The translations under genes were made by a program, and so were the position numbers. The notes under the pieces were generated by a model. The model made no database searches. It was given only the letters and a program-made list of their open reading frames with translations, and was not told the origin of the DNA. This document shows positions 22,501 through 34,907 of a stretch of 64,000 bases of DNA, piece after piece. Position 1 is the first letter of the stretch; each line of letters opens with the position of its first letter. This DNA comes from Magnolia sinica (lineage: Eukaryota; Streptophyta; Magnoliopsida; Magnoliales; Magnoliaceae), in assembly GCF_029962835.1 (NCBI RefSeq), contig NC_080574.1, forward strand, positions 27,006,001 to 27,070,000. Reading direction: 5' to 3'.

Positions 22501-24230
22501 TTTTTCTTTGAGCAGCCTGAGTTTTTGGCAAAGCCTGAAGTCTGCAAACCCCTCTACTTCAAAGGAGCTCCACTAATATTTAATTAATTGAGAGAAACCT
22601 TCATTTTGAAGCCAAGAGAGCTCGAACCTAAGAGGTTTCGGGGCCCAATTTTCTTCGTCCATTGCAAGCATCACTGGAAAATTATCGGAAATAGGCCTCA
22701 AGAGAGCACGCTGAGATATAAGAGGGAATTTTTCGATCCATTCTGATGAGACTAAGAATCTCTCAAATCTGGACATAGCCAGATTAGATGCCCATTAGAC
22801 CAGGTAAATTTTCCACCTTGAATCAGAAGATCAGAAAGCCCATGCAAATCAATCCAATCTGAGAAGGCCCTCATACCTGCTGTTACCCTGCTTCCGTTTA
22901 ACCTTTCAGCTGAAAAGCTGGTAATATTGACATCTCCGCGTATACACCAAGGACCACTAAATCTGGATCTTGATGCCGTCAGCTCATCCCAGAACTCCTT
23001 TCTTCTCTCTTCCAGGTTCGGGCCATAAACAGAAGTGAATAGCCAGCAAAAATCTGATGAAGTCTCCTTCAAAACCACATAAACTGGAAAAAAAAAAAAA
23101 ACAAAAACAAAAAAAAAAAACAAAACAAAAAAAAGAAAGAAAGAAAGAAAGCCCTCCCCACCAATCTATGTTGGTCCAGGCTAGCAAGTCCCACGCTACT
23201 ACTACACCCTCTGATCTGCCCAGTGCATCGATGGCCACCCGGTCAACATTCTTAACATCCCACAAAGTACCCAGCAATTTCCTGTTAAAGTTTTAAACCC
23301 TCGTTTCCTGAAAACACACCACCTGAGCTTTGTTTTGCAAACATCTTTTATTTGACTTCTCTTCTGCTTAACTCTGACACCTACATTACAACATAAACGT
23401 GCCCGACTCCCTCCAATATCCTCAATTCGACCCCTTGCAACTCCTAGAGGATCTCGCCCAAGGGGAAACATAAGTCTGGATTTTATCATTAGTTCTTTAC
23501 CATAACTACTGTCTCTGATCTATTATTAAAATTTTGTTGTTTCTTCCTTTCTGAATCGACCACAGAACCTCTATAGGAAGCAAAGATTCTACACCTTCCA
23601 CTTTTTACCCCCTAAAGTCCGCCCATCTGTGCCTTGAGGAGCAAGACAATTGAGGCCAGCATTGACCACATCAGACCTAACTGGCTAAATCACCACCCCC
23701 ATATAGTGGTAGCGAACATGCAGTGAATGAATAAGTGGTCTACAGGTTCTGCATTCCTTAGGCACATGCAACAGCCATTGATAATAATTTTCTGGCTGTT
23801 TCACGAATGATCAACTGTGAAAATCTTATTTTGACCCACTAACTATCAGAACACGACTCTAGGTGGAGCATTCACTTACCATAACAATGCTATTCCCATA
23901 AAAGGACTTGACCGTATAGCTCCTGGTTGTTGCCCATTTGCACACCTTACTGTTCTGCACAAGCTGATTGCAGGCTTAACACCTTCTAGGAGTCCTGGTA
24001 ATTTGACCAGATTTCCTCTCTAAGGTCCCCCACCCTAAAAATAGGGAACCACACTGTTCAATCTCCCACACTGTCATACACCTTGCTAACCTTTCCTTCA
24101 TTACAGATGTCCTGTCTACAAAGAGATTCATATCAGTTGCACAAGAGCACATCACCATGCCCGTGATCTTCTTTCTCTCTAAAAGGAAAGTGTATTTTTT
24201 TAAACACATATGGTAGAGCTATCTATCTAA
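19525..24230 (-). pseudogene. Older decayed LINE, split by a younger LINE
   Basis: Sequence outside the younger insertion also looks LINE-derived. The left part (19525-19618) has a T-rich tract and a 3'-end-like AAGGCACATTTATTAAGAAC. The right part (23386 to about 24230) reads on the minus strand as a zf-RVT-type stretch including RNAEPVDHLFIHC at about 23720-23760. Minus-strand frames there are short and broken. The two parts are separated exactly by the younger LINE and its target duplication. Outer limits are approximate. Confidence 0.6.
19635..23369 (-). mobile_element. 5'-truncated LINE (L1-type) with 16-bp target duplication
   Basis: Minus-strand order is endonuclease, then reverse transcriptase, then zf-RVT. 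Endonuclease pieces lie at about 23480-22580 (WCVFRKRGF, CIRGDVNITSF, FTWSNG). RT pieces lie at about 22090-20650, including DKAPGPDWFPS-like, GLRQGIPLSPFLFVI, HIQFADDTLLF and SLGGHITLIKATL. A zf-RVT/tail region lies at about 20536-19640, with TDHLFIHCHF and WWSVWEERNARCF. The T-run at 19636-19645 is the poly(A) tail of the minus-strand element. The direct repeat AACTCTGACACCTACA flanks it at 19619-19634 and 23370-23385. ORF1 is absent, so the copy is 5'-truncated within ORF2. Frameshifts and stops break ORF2 into at least eight pieces; it is dead. Confidence 0.92.
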
Positions 24231-24434
24231 GCAAAGGCGTTCCACTATCTAGAGGAAAGCCACTCATTCGGCTGAAAATTTGCAGATTTGATGTCCAAAA
24301 ATGTTTCTATAGGTCTTATATTGTCCTTATCCACCTCGGCTAGATAGCTGATGCAATCTGATGCGACAGACCTTCAAACCAAGAATCTGAGGATGTTTGT
24401 GGGTGAATTATACAAGCCAGAGGTCATGAATCAA

Positions 24435-25600
24435 GATCTAATCAGAGAGACTATGAACGAAATGGTAAAGAGGTTTTGTGTTTTTAAATCTGATTGTGAC
24501 AATAGGTCACAAATCAAAATCCAATCAAAGTGAGTTGATGACCTATGGTCTAAGTTATGGCCCTTAGTAGAGTGATGTTGTGACATGATTCGTGTAGCCA
24601 AGCCCAGTTAGTTGGATGAGGGTTGGACGATGATTATGAGATTGACTCAAGACATTTGCCTTCCAAGAGGAATAACATAACTTGTGGATCCCATTGTGAC
24701 CCTTCTTTATCTAATTTTGAAGGTCTTTCCGAGATCAATGGTGATTACTTTTTGCATTTTGAGATATTTCATCATTTCGAACAGCATAATCTGGTTGGGT
24801 GATTTTTATGGCGAAAATTATGATGAATTTTGAATGGGTTTTTGGTTTTAAGATCCAATCAAAGCAACTATGAACTGATGATAGGAAAGGAGGTTTTCTG
24901 TTTTGAAATCCCATTATGACTTGAGGCAGTTGCGTAGGTTTTAAGATCCAATCAAAGCAACTATGAACTCATGATAGGAAATGAGGTTTTCTGTATTGAA
25001 ATCCCATCGTGACTCAAGGCAGTTGCCTTCCAGGAGGGCATGACATAACATATGGATCCCATTGTGACTCATCTTTAGCTAGCTCTGAAAGTCTTTTTGT
25101 GATTGATGATGATTAATTTTTACATTTTGAGATATTTCACCATTTTGAACCTTAGAATCTGGTTCAAGATGTATGGCGAGATTTATGACTCATTTTGAAT
25201 GTGTTTAGGTCTTAAGATCCAATCAAAGCGACTATGAATGCATGATGGGAAAGGAAGTTTTCTGTTTCCAAATACCATGACTCAAGGCAGTTGCCTCTAG
25301 GAGGCATAAGATAGTGTGTGGATCATATTGTGACCCATCTGTAGCTAGCTTTGAAGGCCTTTTTCGAGAAAGACGAAGATTGCTCTTTATATTTACAAGA
25401 TATTTCATCTTTTCAAAATCAGAATCTGGTTGAAAGATTTATGGCAAAAGTTATGATGAATTTTTAGTATGTTTTAGGTTTTAAGATCCAATGAAAGCGA
25501 CTGTGAACAGATGATGGGAGAAGAGGTTTTCTGTTTTCAAATCCAATAGTGACTCAAGCAAGTTGCTTTCAGGTGGCATGGCATGGGGATCCCATTGTGA
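24435..25600. repeat. Diverged repeat series, about 270-bp period
   Basis: A block reading AAGATCCAATCAAAGC.ACT, then ATGATGGGAAAGGAGGTTTTCTG, then GTGACTCAAGGCAGTTGCCT, ATTGTGACCC and GAGATATTTCA recurs with starts near 24437, 24851, 24944, 25215 and 25484. The last copies are about 270 bp apart; the 24851 and 24944 copies are an extra short duplication of 93 bp. All copies carry many substitutions. No ORF crosses the array. Confidence 0.75.
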
Positions 25601-25680
25601 CCCTTAATGAGCTAGCTTTTGAGGTATTTTTGAGGTTGAGGATAATTACTTGCAAGTTTTGAGATATTTCCCATAGATGG

Positions 25681-28319
25681 CTTTGGTGTGTGTATTTGGG
25701 GCTTCTAGGGTTGCCCTTGCCGGAGGATCTACTCAAGCCTCCCTCTAAAAAGTGTTGGCACTGACAGATCAGTTTCTTTTTGCTTCGTTCCTACCTTCTT
25801 TCTGTCTCCCCCTCCCTCTCTTTTCGCCTCTTGCTGCATTAACTACTGAATTTGTTGTTTGGCTCAGAAAAAATTCCTGCATCAATACCTTATCCTTTGC
25901 TGATGGACTTGTAGGCCATATGTCAACTTCTATCAGCAAAGTATTCTCAGTGGAGAATGTTTGAGAGTTTGAGAAACAGATGCTTGGAGAAGAAAATAAG
26001 ATTGTTGGCATATTGGAGATGGGGTTTTAGGTCATGCTGAGGCAACAACAAAGATGGTTCGCTTGCATAGATAGAGTGCAACTGGACGGAGCCCTTTAGA
26101 TCTAGAGAAGAAGCTGAATTGTATGCCAACGACCCTATACATTCCCTAGGGTAGGATCTCCTTATACCTGAGAGGCTCATCATCTTCATGAGAGAGGAGA
26201 AGTGGAGAACCTTGTTGCCAACATGATCATAGGCTTAATCCAAGTAAAAACCATTGAAGGACTTAATATATGCTTCAATTTGAATACCTGGGCATGAGCA
26301 TCACACCATTAATGAAATGCAACATTCCTTCAACAAGCCTAGAGATGACCTCGCAGAATCTTTTGGCCAGTTAAACGGGGGGCGCTGGGTAAGGCATTGT
26401 ACATGCTTACGGGTCTGATATCAGATGCAATGCTTTCATTGGGTCTGATGCAGTAAATTGCAAAAGCAAGAAGCTAGTAGTGAATCTAGTGATAGTTTGA
26501 TAAACGATTGAAACTGAATCCTGGGCCATCATGTGGGAAGCTAGTGAGCTTCCTTGGTCAAATTCATGTTAAGTGCAGCTGAGCTGTTGGTGTCGCATTC
26601 CGAAGTAGGCATGCATGCTTTATAAAAGATCAGCACAATGTGCATCTGTTTCAAAAGATCAACATTGGGACAAAACAAGATGCTAATTTGCCTGTACCTT
26701 CATTTAGTGGAAAACAGCAGCATGGTTGATTGGAACTAACTTTAGGAGAATCAGATGAAATCATGTTTAATTCATTTCCAGTGTCGATCAGCTGTTTCAT
26801 CTTCTCATTGGCTACTTGGTGGGTTTCCATTCTACTGCTTGAAGTTGGAAACTCGGAATTGAATGTCCAACCTCGCAAGTGGACCCATATTGATTACTTT
26901 GCATATTTGAATTCTCTTATATTCTGCCGATACTTACACTAGTTACATGTTAAGTAATTTATTAGATGCTTGTATTGTATTCTGCATAGCTGGTACTCCA
27001 CTCCTGCTGCTTAGCTCTATTTTGTCATTTTTCCTTGAGATGTTTGTGAGAACTTGAAGAATAGATAGACCTTGGTTTCTTTAGGTTATTGAGTGAGACA
27101 GATCTACCCTTAAGCTTTGCTATAATAACTGGGAAAGCACCGGGACCAAAGACTTCTTCCCAGCTTCGCCAAGGCTTTCCCAAGAACTTGTGGACTCCAC
27201 AGACCATATGCGCACCTGTCTGGCAACCCCATTTTGTGGCAGGTTCTGCAGATGCTGAAACTGTCACATTTGTTGCAGATTACAGTAACGATCAGGCAGA
27301 TGGAGCAAGTTATGTAGTGTTGTCCAAAACCGTGGATTTGAGTAACAGTTTCAGAGTGCGACTCGCCAGGAGACAGACCAGTACAACTCACCTGGGTTTT
27401 GTCTGTTTCGATCCTGTATCAACTCGGATGATGTTTAAAACCATGTCCGACACTGATATGTATCACCCAATATGTATCAGTTTTGGTGCCTACTGATATG
27501 AGTCAGTCACCCCAAGAACATCCCAATGCACCTTTTGTCAGCCCATATTTGAGGAAGATATGTACTTAGAACTCCCATTTCAGCTTTTAGATTGCTCAGA
27601 GTACACTTGTTCTAGGGCTTCCCCTCAGAATCCACTCCCAAAGGTTCAGCAGACATGAACAAAAAATTATAAAAACCAGCAAAATGACAGTTAGGTTGCT
27701 GTGAATTATCATCTGTGGGTTCTACTCGTTCTGGATTCTTAACTAGGGTTGAGCCCCTAGCTTAGTTAGATGGTGCTTAGTATCGCCACCATGACGTTGC
27801 AGGTGCAATCTCACCTCACTTTGTGGTAAAAGAGGACAGGTATTGCAATTGTTTCTGCACAATGGGGGTTGAGAGTGCTTTCCCTTTCTAAGGAGTGTTT
27901 GGGGTGGTGGTACTTAGTCTCCTAGGGGGATGGGGACCTTCTATTAGGGTTCGGTTTCCTGCCCAATACTGCCTTAGGGCATGTTTAGTAGACTCGTAAA
28001 ATTGAGTTCATCTCATTTTAGTTAATTGCCGTCATGTATTAGAGATCACAGTTGTTGGTTATCAAGATTATTTGTAATCTTAATAAAGAAAGAAGTATGA
28101 TCTCTAATAAGTAATTGCGGTTAACCAAAAAGAAACGGACTCGTTTTCAGGCATCTACCCAACAGGCCCCTAGTGGGTGTTTGGAAACAAAACCCAAAAT
28201 GAGGGACACATCAAAAACCAGCATGGGATCCCAAGGAAATGGTGAACTACACATTCCAGCAGGAATTGTCTTTTGGTCAAGAGCGTAGTTTTTCATAGGA
28301 ATGTTAAGAGGCTGGCAGT
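25681..28319. other. Stretch without a supported gene
   Basis: Open frames exist (for example + 27089-27496, 135 codons) but none shows a recognised domain or clear splice pattern. The region near 27975-28175 begins TTAGGGCATGTTTAGTAGAC and ends CAACAGGCCCCTAG, as some MITEs do, but no exact inverted repeat was found. Otherwise nothing is recognised. Confidence 0.5.
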
Positions 28320-28334
28320 TGAATGAACGAGACT

Positions 28335-29404
28335 GTTTTTTTTTTTAAAAAAAGCAACGATATATTATAAAGAGAAAGGGAAGGAAACAAAAGGACTGCT
28401 GAGATAGCAGAGCCGCAGCAAAGAAAAAAAACAGAAAATTACAAGCTGAGCAAAAGAAAATTGAAATCCTTAAGGAGAGGAACAGAAGAGCCCCATTCGA
28501 TCAGCAGGTTCTTCGCTCTCGATACCACAACAACCTCTGAAGCTTGCACATTGTTGAAACACCTTTCGTTCCTCTCCTTCCAGACTGACCACCAAATAGC
28601 AATAATAGTCATTCTACAAACCTTGGACGTGGTTTTTCCGAGCTTGAAACCATGCCAATAGGCGAGAAGAGAAGAGGCAGATGCAGGGACGCAACTGAAC
28701 ACCCCAAAACGAGAAAGAAAGTCATGGCGTATCTGAGATAGGAACGAACAGTGAACAAGGAGGTGGTTGACAGATTCAGCGCTCGCCATACAACAAAGAC
28801 AAATATTTGGAAGTTGCATCCCTCTTTTGATAAGATTGTCAACGGTAAGGATCCTATTCCTAGACGCGAGCCAAGCGAAGCAAATAAACTTAGGAGGGAC
28901 AGGATATTTCCAAATAAAGGAGGAGGAGGAGGCGGTGGAAAGGGATGAGGAGTTGAGGGTGTTGTATAGGGATTTCACCATAAGCAGGGAAGATTTGTCT
29001 TTAGTCCAGAGGATTTTGTCAGACTCAGAAGGAGAAGGAGAAACCGTGGAGAGGCGAAGGTAGGGGTCAGCAATGATAGGCACCTCCCAGTCATGAAGGT
29101 GTCTACAGCAGGAAATGTCCCAAACCACTCCCGACTCCGAATAGGAGAAGTTGTCGACAGGTCTGTTTTTCAAAACTGCAAGGCGGTATATGGCAGAAAA
29201 GCTGTCCTTTAAGCATGAGTCCCCGATCCATCGGTCCTCCCAAAACCGAATAGAAGACCCGTTTCCCAACTGAAATATAACATTTTCAATCACCGACTTC
29301 TTGCAACGAATAATTCATTTCCAAATGCGAGACGCCCTGTAGGTGGAAGAATCCCTAGTCCACCAACCTCCCAAAGACGACCCATATTTCCCTTCTTTCA
29401 AAAC
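28335..29404 (-). mobile_element. 5'-truncated LINE 3' end (zf-RVT region) with 15-bp target duplication
   Basis: A single long minus-strand frame (28439-29293, 284 codons) covers the region after the RT. It starts near LGNGSSIRFWEDRW and contains a zf-RVT-like core (VPPKFICFAWLASRNRILTV, CLCCMASAESVNHLLVHC) and the tail motif IWWSVWKERNERCF. A T-run at about 28336-28346 is the poly(A) end. The flanks TGAATGAACGAGACT (28320-28334) and TGAATGAGCGAGACT (29405-29419) match in 14 of 15 positions. The frame is unusually intact compared with the other LINEs here, suggesting a younger insertion, but it lacks the endonuclease and RT. Confidence 0.88.
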
Positions 29405-29433
29405 TGAATGAGCGAGACTTGGCTGCTCAGAAG

Positions 29434-29909
29434 CAGCAATGTGGGTGAGACCTTGACTGTAGGGGCCCACCTCGATGTATGTATTGTATATCCAAGCTGT
29501 GCATCTGTTTTTCCAGCTTATTTTAAGCCATAGTCCTAAAACTGAAGCAGATACAATTTTCAGGTGGACCACACCGCAAGAAACAGTGCTTATTGACCAT
29601 TAAAAACCTTTTGCGGGCCAAGAAAGTTTTGGCTCAAGTTGATATTTGTTTTTTTTTTTTCCTTTCATCCAGGTCAGTGTGACCTTAACAATAGGTTGGA
29701 TGGTCAATAAACATTAGGTATGCTAGGAAGTTTTTAATGGTAGGCATTCAACGACTACTGTTTCCTGTGGTGCGGCCCACCTGAAACTTGTATCTGATTC
29801 ATTTTTGTGTCTGTATTCTAACATAAGCTGAAAAAACAGATGTGCGGTGTGGATATACAATTCGTACATCGAGGTGGGCCCTATGGTCAGGGTCTCTCCC
29901 ACATTGCTG
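29434..29909. mobile_element. Palindromic MITE, 476 bp
   Basis: The left end CAGCAATGTGGGTGAGACCT continues into GGGGCCCACCTCGATGTATG and pairs with the right end (opposite strand CAGCAATGTGGGAGAGACCC, GGGCCCACCTCGATGTACGA). The inner blocks TTTTTCCAGCTTATTTTA and TAACATAAGCTGAAAAAACA also pair. The centre has the family motif TGACCTTAACAATAGGTTGG. No target duplication of 8-10 bp was found. Confidence 0.82.
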
Positions 29910-30082
29910 GTTTGGGTCGCAGCCAAGTCGCCCTCCAGTCGAATAACCAAAGTTTGTCGGTTTTCATTTTCATTACCCCTAATAGGATGTGGTGAGTAAT
30001 CTTTCTACATTTATCTTCCTCAAAAGAGGAAAAACAGGGGTACAAAAAATCTCTGTAGATGATGTCATGGTCCACTCGACCC

Positions 30083-30600
30083 AGTACAGCTAAAATATTA
30101 ATGGTTTTCAGTTTTTGTGATTTTAATATAATGATAATTATGAAAATTATTTAAAAATTAACAAATTTGTCATTAACTAAATATTTAAATTTTGAAATTT
30201 GTTTATTTGATTTATAATAATTATCTTTCAAGTTTTAATTTTTAGTGGGATTTTTCCAATAATATCAAGAGAAAACCCCAGAAATTAAGGACCCCTTTGG
30301 ATACCACCAAATAAATTACTTTCACTGCTTACAACAGTAGTACAGCTAAAATATTAATGGTTTTCAGTTTTTGTGATTTTAATATAATGATATTTATGAA
30401 ATTTATTTAAAATTTAACTAATTTGTCATTAACTATATACTTAAAATTTTGAAATTTGTTTATTTGATTTATAATAATTATTATTTAAGTTTTAATTTTT
30501 AGTAGGATTTTTCCAATAATATCTCAAGAAAACCCTCAGAATTTAAGGACCCATTTAGATACCACCAAAATAAGATACCTTTTCTACTTACAACAGTAGA
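30083..30600. repeat. Two-copy tandem duplication, 256-bp unit
   Basis: The unit starts AGTACAGCTAAAATATTAAT and runs through AATTTGTCATTAACTA, TTTATTTGATTTATAATAAT and GATTTTTCCAATAATATC to ACCACCAAATAA..CTTACAACAGTAG. It occurs at 30083-30338 and from 30339. The junction lies in the element family also seen at 8575-8775. The sequence is very AT-rich with no coding potential. Confidence 0.85.
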
Positions 30601-30947
30601 TTTGTAACTTATTTGAGATAAGTAAGTTTGATTTATGAATAATTATAAGTAGCTTTTTTTATTTAAAGTTATTTAATCACTTCAGTTTAATAATTAGAAA
30701 TCAAGTAGCTTATCTTAAGTAACTTACAATCCAAGCACCCCTTGAAAATCTCCCGGGAAATTCTGAAGCAAGAAATTCCTTGATTTGTCACTATGAATTT
30801 GTACAGTCACCAGACTTTCATAGAAAAGAAACTATTAGAACGGCTCGGATGAGATAGTTTGTTGGGTCCCTACGGTTCGGATCAAATAGTCAATCTGTTT
30901 TATTCATTTATGACATTGCGTTGATGTCATCATTTGATTTTTTCAGC

Positions 30948-31412
30948 AGCGGGTGGATCCCTAACTGTGGGGCCTACTGTGATGTAGGTGCCTTACATTG
31001 ACATCTCGTTCATCCATTTTCACAGCTCATTTTAGGGCATTATTCCAAAAATAAAGCAGATCCAAATCTTAGGTGGACCATACCACATAAAACAGTCCTA
31101 ATTGAATCCTCACCGTTAAAACTTCTTATGTGCCACCGGAATGTTTATTTTCCATCCAACCTGTCGATAAGGTCACAAAGACCTGTAAGAAGAGACACAA
31201 ATATCAGCTTGATCCAAAACTTGTGGGCCATGAGAAGCTTTTAATGGTCCATTACCAATGTTTCCCATATCATGGTCCACCTGAGATTTAGATCTGCTTC
31301 ATTTTTAGGAACATACCCTACAATGAGTTTTCAAAACGGATGGACGGTGTGGATATAAAAAACATACATCAAGGTGGGCCCCACGGTCAGGGATCTCACC
31401 AACCGCGGTATA
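30948..31412. mobile_element. Palindromic MITE, about 465 bp
   Basis: The left arm (GGATCCCTAACTGTGGGGCC, then CAGCTCATTTTAGGGCATTA) pairs with the right arm (opposite strand GAGATCCCTGACCGTGGGGC, then AACTCATTGTAGGGTATGTT). The middle holds TTATTTTCCATCCAACCTG and CGATAAGGTCACAAAGACCTG. It has the same organisation as the copies at 10639, 12092 and 29434. Boundaries are approximate. Confidence 0.78.
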
Positions 31413-34049
31413 CCCGAGGTCTAACCTAATCCGCTTTCGAATTTTTTTCCCACAAAGCCGGCTGGGCCCATTAAACTTTAAGGACGTTGTCACTAATCAA
31501 TGATAATAATTCAAGTGACTGCTGGAGCTAGTGGAGGTGGGACCCATCACACCTTTGTCCTTATTTGTGCCACCTAGCTCTTGTTTCCATTTCGTATAAT
31601 ATTTTCGGCCACATGGTTTAGGGACTGTAACCGTTGATGCTGAAAAGTAACATATTACACTAAGAAATGTAATTTATTCGACAGGAAAATTAAAGGATTA
31701 TATTATCGAATGTAAATTGACTATTAATTAAAAGATATATTTTGATTTGATTGAGTTGCTACGAGACTTTTTCTTCTTACATTTATCTTCTATTTATAGT
31801 TTTGATCTAACCATTTAGATCTTTCTCTCGTTCCAATGGTTACTATAACCGTTCATCACTACTTTAAACTTTTCTGCTTCTCTTCTTGCCACTTGTCTTG
31901 TAATTGCTTTCAAACAATTGCTTCTTCATCAGCCGCTTAAGCAATACACAGCACCATGCTTCAGCTGTGATTAGTGAAAAATCTTATCCCTACAAATATG
32001 CATATCTTCAAATACACCACATTGATCCATACCGATCACATGTAACTCCCCTAATTCATGGGTTTTCACATGAAATGGCAATAATGGGTATGAACGTGTA
32101 CAGACTTAAAACATTAATGATAGTTGAGCATGGTAGGATAGTACGATGTGATGCACGTGAGGAGGAGCTTTCTGACGGGTCTCGGACACTCCTATTGCCG
32201 GCGTGCATCCATTCCGTCCATCAGATAGAGACTCTAGATATTGGGCCTTGCGTACAAAATAAAAGCCAGACGAACAACTCAGGTGGCCTCAGTAGACGGA
32301 ACAAAAGGATAGGACACAAAACATATATTTATAAATGGGGCCCACTTTGGTCTGTACAGTCCATCCAAACCGCTCATCATGTGCGAATTACAAAGACAAA
32401 TAACATATACGGAACTCACAGGGGTCAAAACAGTTGCAGTTAAAGGTTCTGTAGAATGTTCCATTTTTTCCAGATTATCATGGCCACCTCTGTCCTCGAT
32501 GGGGGAGATCTATGATATGGACGGTCAAAATAAAAAGAAGCATCTTCCGGATGTGATGTGATCAAAATTGGGCTTGGATTGCATGCTGACAGTTGTTAGT
32601 TACTAGCTGCTGGATAGGGGTCGTTTGGCACCGTGGGGGTTTCAAATCAAGAGCTTGGATTATACCTAAAATCAATTCGATAGTTGCAGGTGTAACATGT
32701 GTGTCACTATACTATCATTTTATTAGGCACATGGCCCACTAATGATGATCAGCACCGTTCAAACATTGTCCAAGTAAATCAATGAATAAAAATCGTTGGT
32801 TAGTCACTCGGACATGATCTTGTGCTTGTGGCCCATCTGAGACTTGGAATTTCATCATTTTCAGGCAAATCTTATATTTCAGCGGGCTTATCACAACCAT
32901 TATGTCAAAAATTAAATGTCTCACTAATTAGAGATATTAAATTTGATTTAGTAATTAAATTCAAACCTCTTTAAATATACCATGCATAGCTACTTTTGAA
33001 TTAAAGTTGATTCACAATCCAACGCCAAACACACTGGGAGGATTTCAAATCCAGGGGTTTCAAATCCTGAGGCTCCGAATCCGGACTCCCAAACAGGCCC
33101 CAAAAATGAGGCAGATACAAATCTCAGGTTTACCACACCATGGGAAACAGTGGTGATTGAATGACGACAACCACAAAAGTTTGTATTTTCCATTCATCCA
33201 TCGAGGCCTGTGTGACTAAATCAACAGGTTGGATGGCAAATAAACATGATAATGGCAGTAGGAAGTTTTTAATGGTGGTCGTTCAATCACCACTATTTCT
33301 TACGGTGTGGTCCACCTGGGGTTTGGATCTGCCTCAATGGCCACTGGCCACTACGTAATGTAGATAAAGTGAAAATAAAGGGCTATTGTATGTCACACGG
33401 AGTTCCTGACAAGGTCACTGTCCTCTACCAGAATGTTTAGCTTTTTTATAGTCACCCCTGGTTGGTATGGTACCTTCGGGGGGTATGTTCAGCCTACTAG
33501 GAATAAAGCTAAATGTGAGAACAAAAAAAAAAACAGGTCAAGAGAAAAAAATGGAAAAGTAAAGGCTACACACAAGCATGTGCTACAAATAATTAGAGAA
33601 AATGAGAAGGAAATGTTAGTTGACAAATCCTTATGTTTTTCATTACCTTTTATCCACCTAATTTTTTAGCTGACATCCTTACCTGAGCTGACAAAATAAA
33701 TGCATACTATGAATGTTTCACGGTTAATAGGCTAAGTGTCATAATCTTTATCACAAGTATCAAATGAACACTTTACGTGGGTTACATGCATGGTAGGGAA
33801 GACGTTGGTGTAGGGCGTTGGTCTAAACCTAGATGGAAATAGAAGACCCCATATGTATAGAGACAGAGAGCCTCTAATATCTGAGAATCTTGAGTAGCAG
33901 AGGGCTAGGGCTCGATGATATAGATTTAAAGGGTGCAGATGCCTTGGAACATGAATAGTGTCCACTTATGAATGCAGATATACAATACCAGTGTGTAATC
34001 AGGTGAATGAAACCATTAAATTGATTGGCCGAGAATAGTTAGTGGCATG
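31413..34049. other. Stretch without a supported gene; contains partial MITEs
   Basis: A partial palindromic MITE occupies about 33095-33345 (AAAAATGAGGCAGATACAAA against TTTGGATCTGCCTCAATGG, centre ACAGGTTGGATGGCAAATAA). The flanking segment from about 32617 (GGGGTCGTTTGGCACCGTGG) to 33100 (GACTCCCAAACAGGCCCC) may be another MITE. The + frame 31904-32443 (179 codons) has no recognised domain and overlaps MITE-like sequence, so it is not called. Confidence 0.5.
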
Positions 34050-34054
34050 GTTAT

Positions 34055-34667
34055 TGTTGATGCAGTAATCTGATTGATTCTGCTTCACCTCCTGCGAACC
34101 GTTGAGTACCTGCAATTAATGGAGAACAAGAGAATGCAATAAGGGCGCCGGTTAAAGCCGGAAACCCTCCTATAGCTAAGTCAGGCTTATTGACTCACAG
34201 CAGGCGTAGTTGAATTGGAATATTTGTTGTGTACCTTTACCCATGGCGGCAAGTGTATTTATAGGCTTTTTAGGTAGTTCGTGTATCTGAGTTGATTTGA
34301 GGAGCCCGTATTAGAGTCCGACTCTAACTTCAAGAATATCTTTGATCAGCATGATCCTTGGTGAAGATCTCATAAGATAATCATATCTTTATCTATTGTA
34401 AAGGCATTTCTATTCCAAGCTGGCAGTTGATATCCGAAATGGAGGTTGGTACCTAAAGCCGATGTCAATATCTGAGGCCAACTTCTGAGGTACTTGAGGT
34501 CAAGGTCATCTCTTGATGTCGGCGAACAAAATCGACCTTCAAAGTCATTGGTCGGTATAAAAGCACAAGGTGATTTTTTCGACCCTCAAGTAATCCATAG
34601 TCATTAAGTCTGGCTGCTCGGCTCATCTATCTCATACATTTATTTTAACATCATTTTACCCATAACA
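34055..34667 (-). repeat. 3' LTR of the TR-GAG-like element
   Basis: This 613-bp copy is complete. On the minus strand it contains a TATA-like CTATAAATAC at 34255-34264, consistent with minus-strand transcription. It aligns along its length with the split right LTR, with moderate divergence (substitutions every 10-15 bases), so the insertion is not recent. Confidence 0.85.
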
Positions 34668-34907
34668 GTAGCCCCCTACTTCCGTACTCTATACTTTATG
34701 AGCTTAAGAAGTAACTTTTGAACTAATGTATGAGAATGTCAGCTCGTTCCATGTATGTTCCTCGATTTTGTTGCCTTTATGTGTGGGTGGTTGTGTATGA
34801 TGACTTAGTAGATACGATAGTTGAGCATGTAGTGATAGGTCATACAGGGTAGAATTAATAGGTCGACCGTCAAATAGTAGACATATTAGTAAGTCGAGCA
34901 TTAAAGA

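Noticed and set aside
22984..23296. Phe- or Lys-rich frames on both strands
   Set aside because: Translations of an A/T-rich tract inside the LINE endonuclease region.
27089..27496. 135-codon + frame with a reasonable composition
   Set aside because: No recognised domain, no splice partners, no homologous motif; the last third reads through a sequence that looks repetitive. Not supported as a gene.
31904..32443. 179-codon + frame
   Set aside because: No known motif, and its second half overlaps MITE-like words (CATTCCGTCCATC, GGGGCCCACTT).
32617..33100. Complete MITE
   Set aside because: Ends GGGGTCGTTTGGCACC and GGACTCCCAAACAGGCCCC only partly match as inverted repeats and no target duplication was found; kept as a note only.
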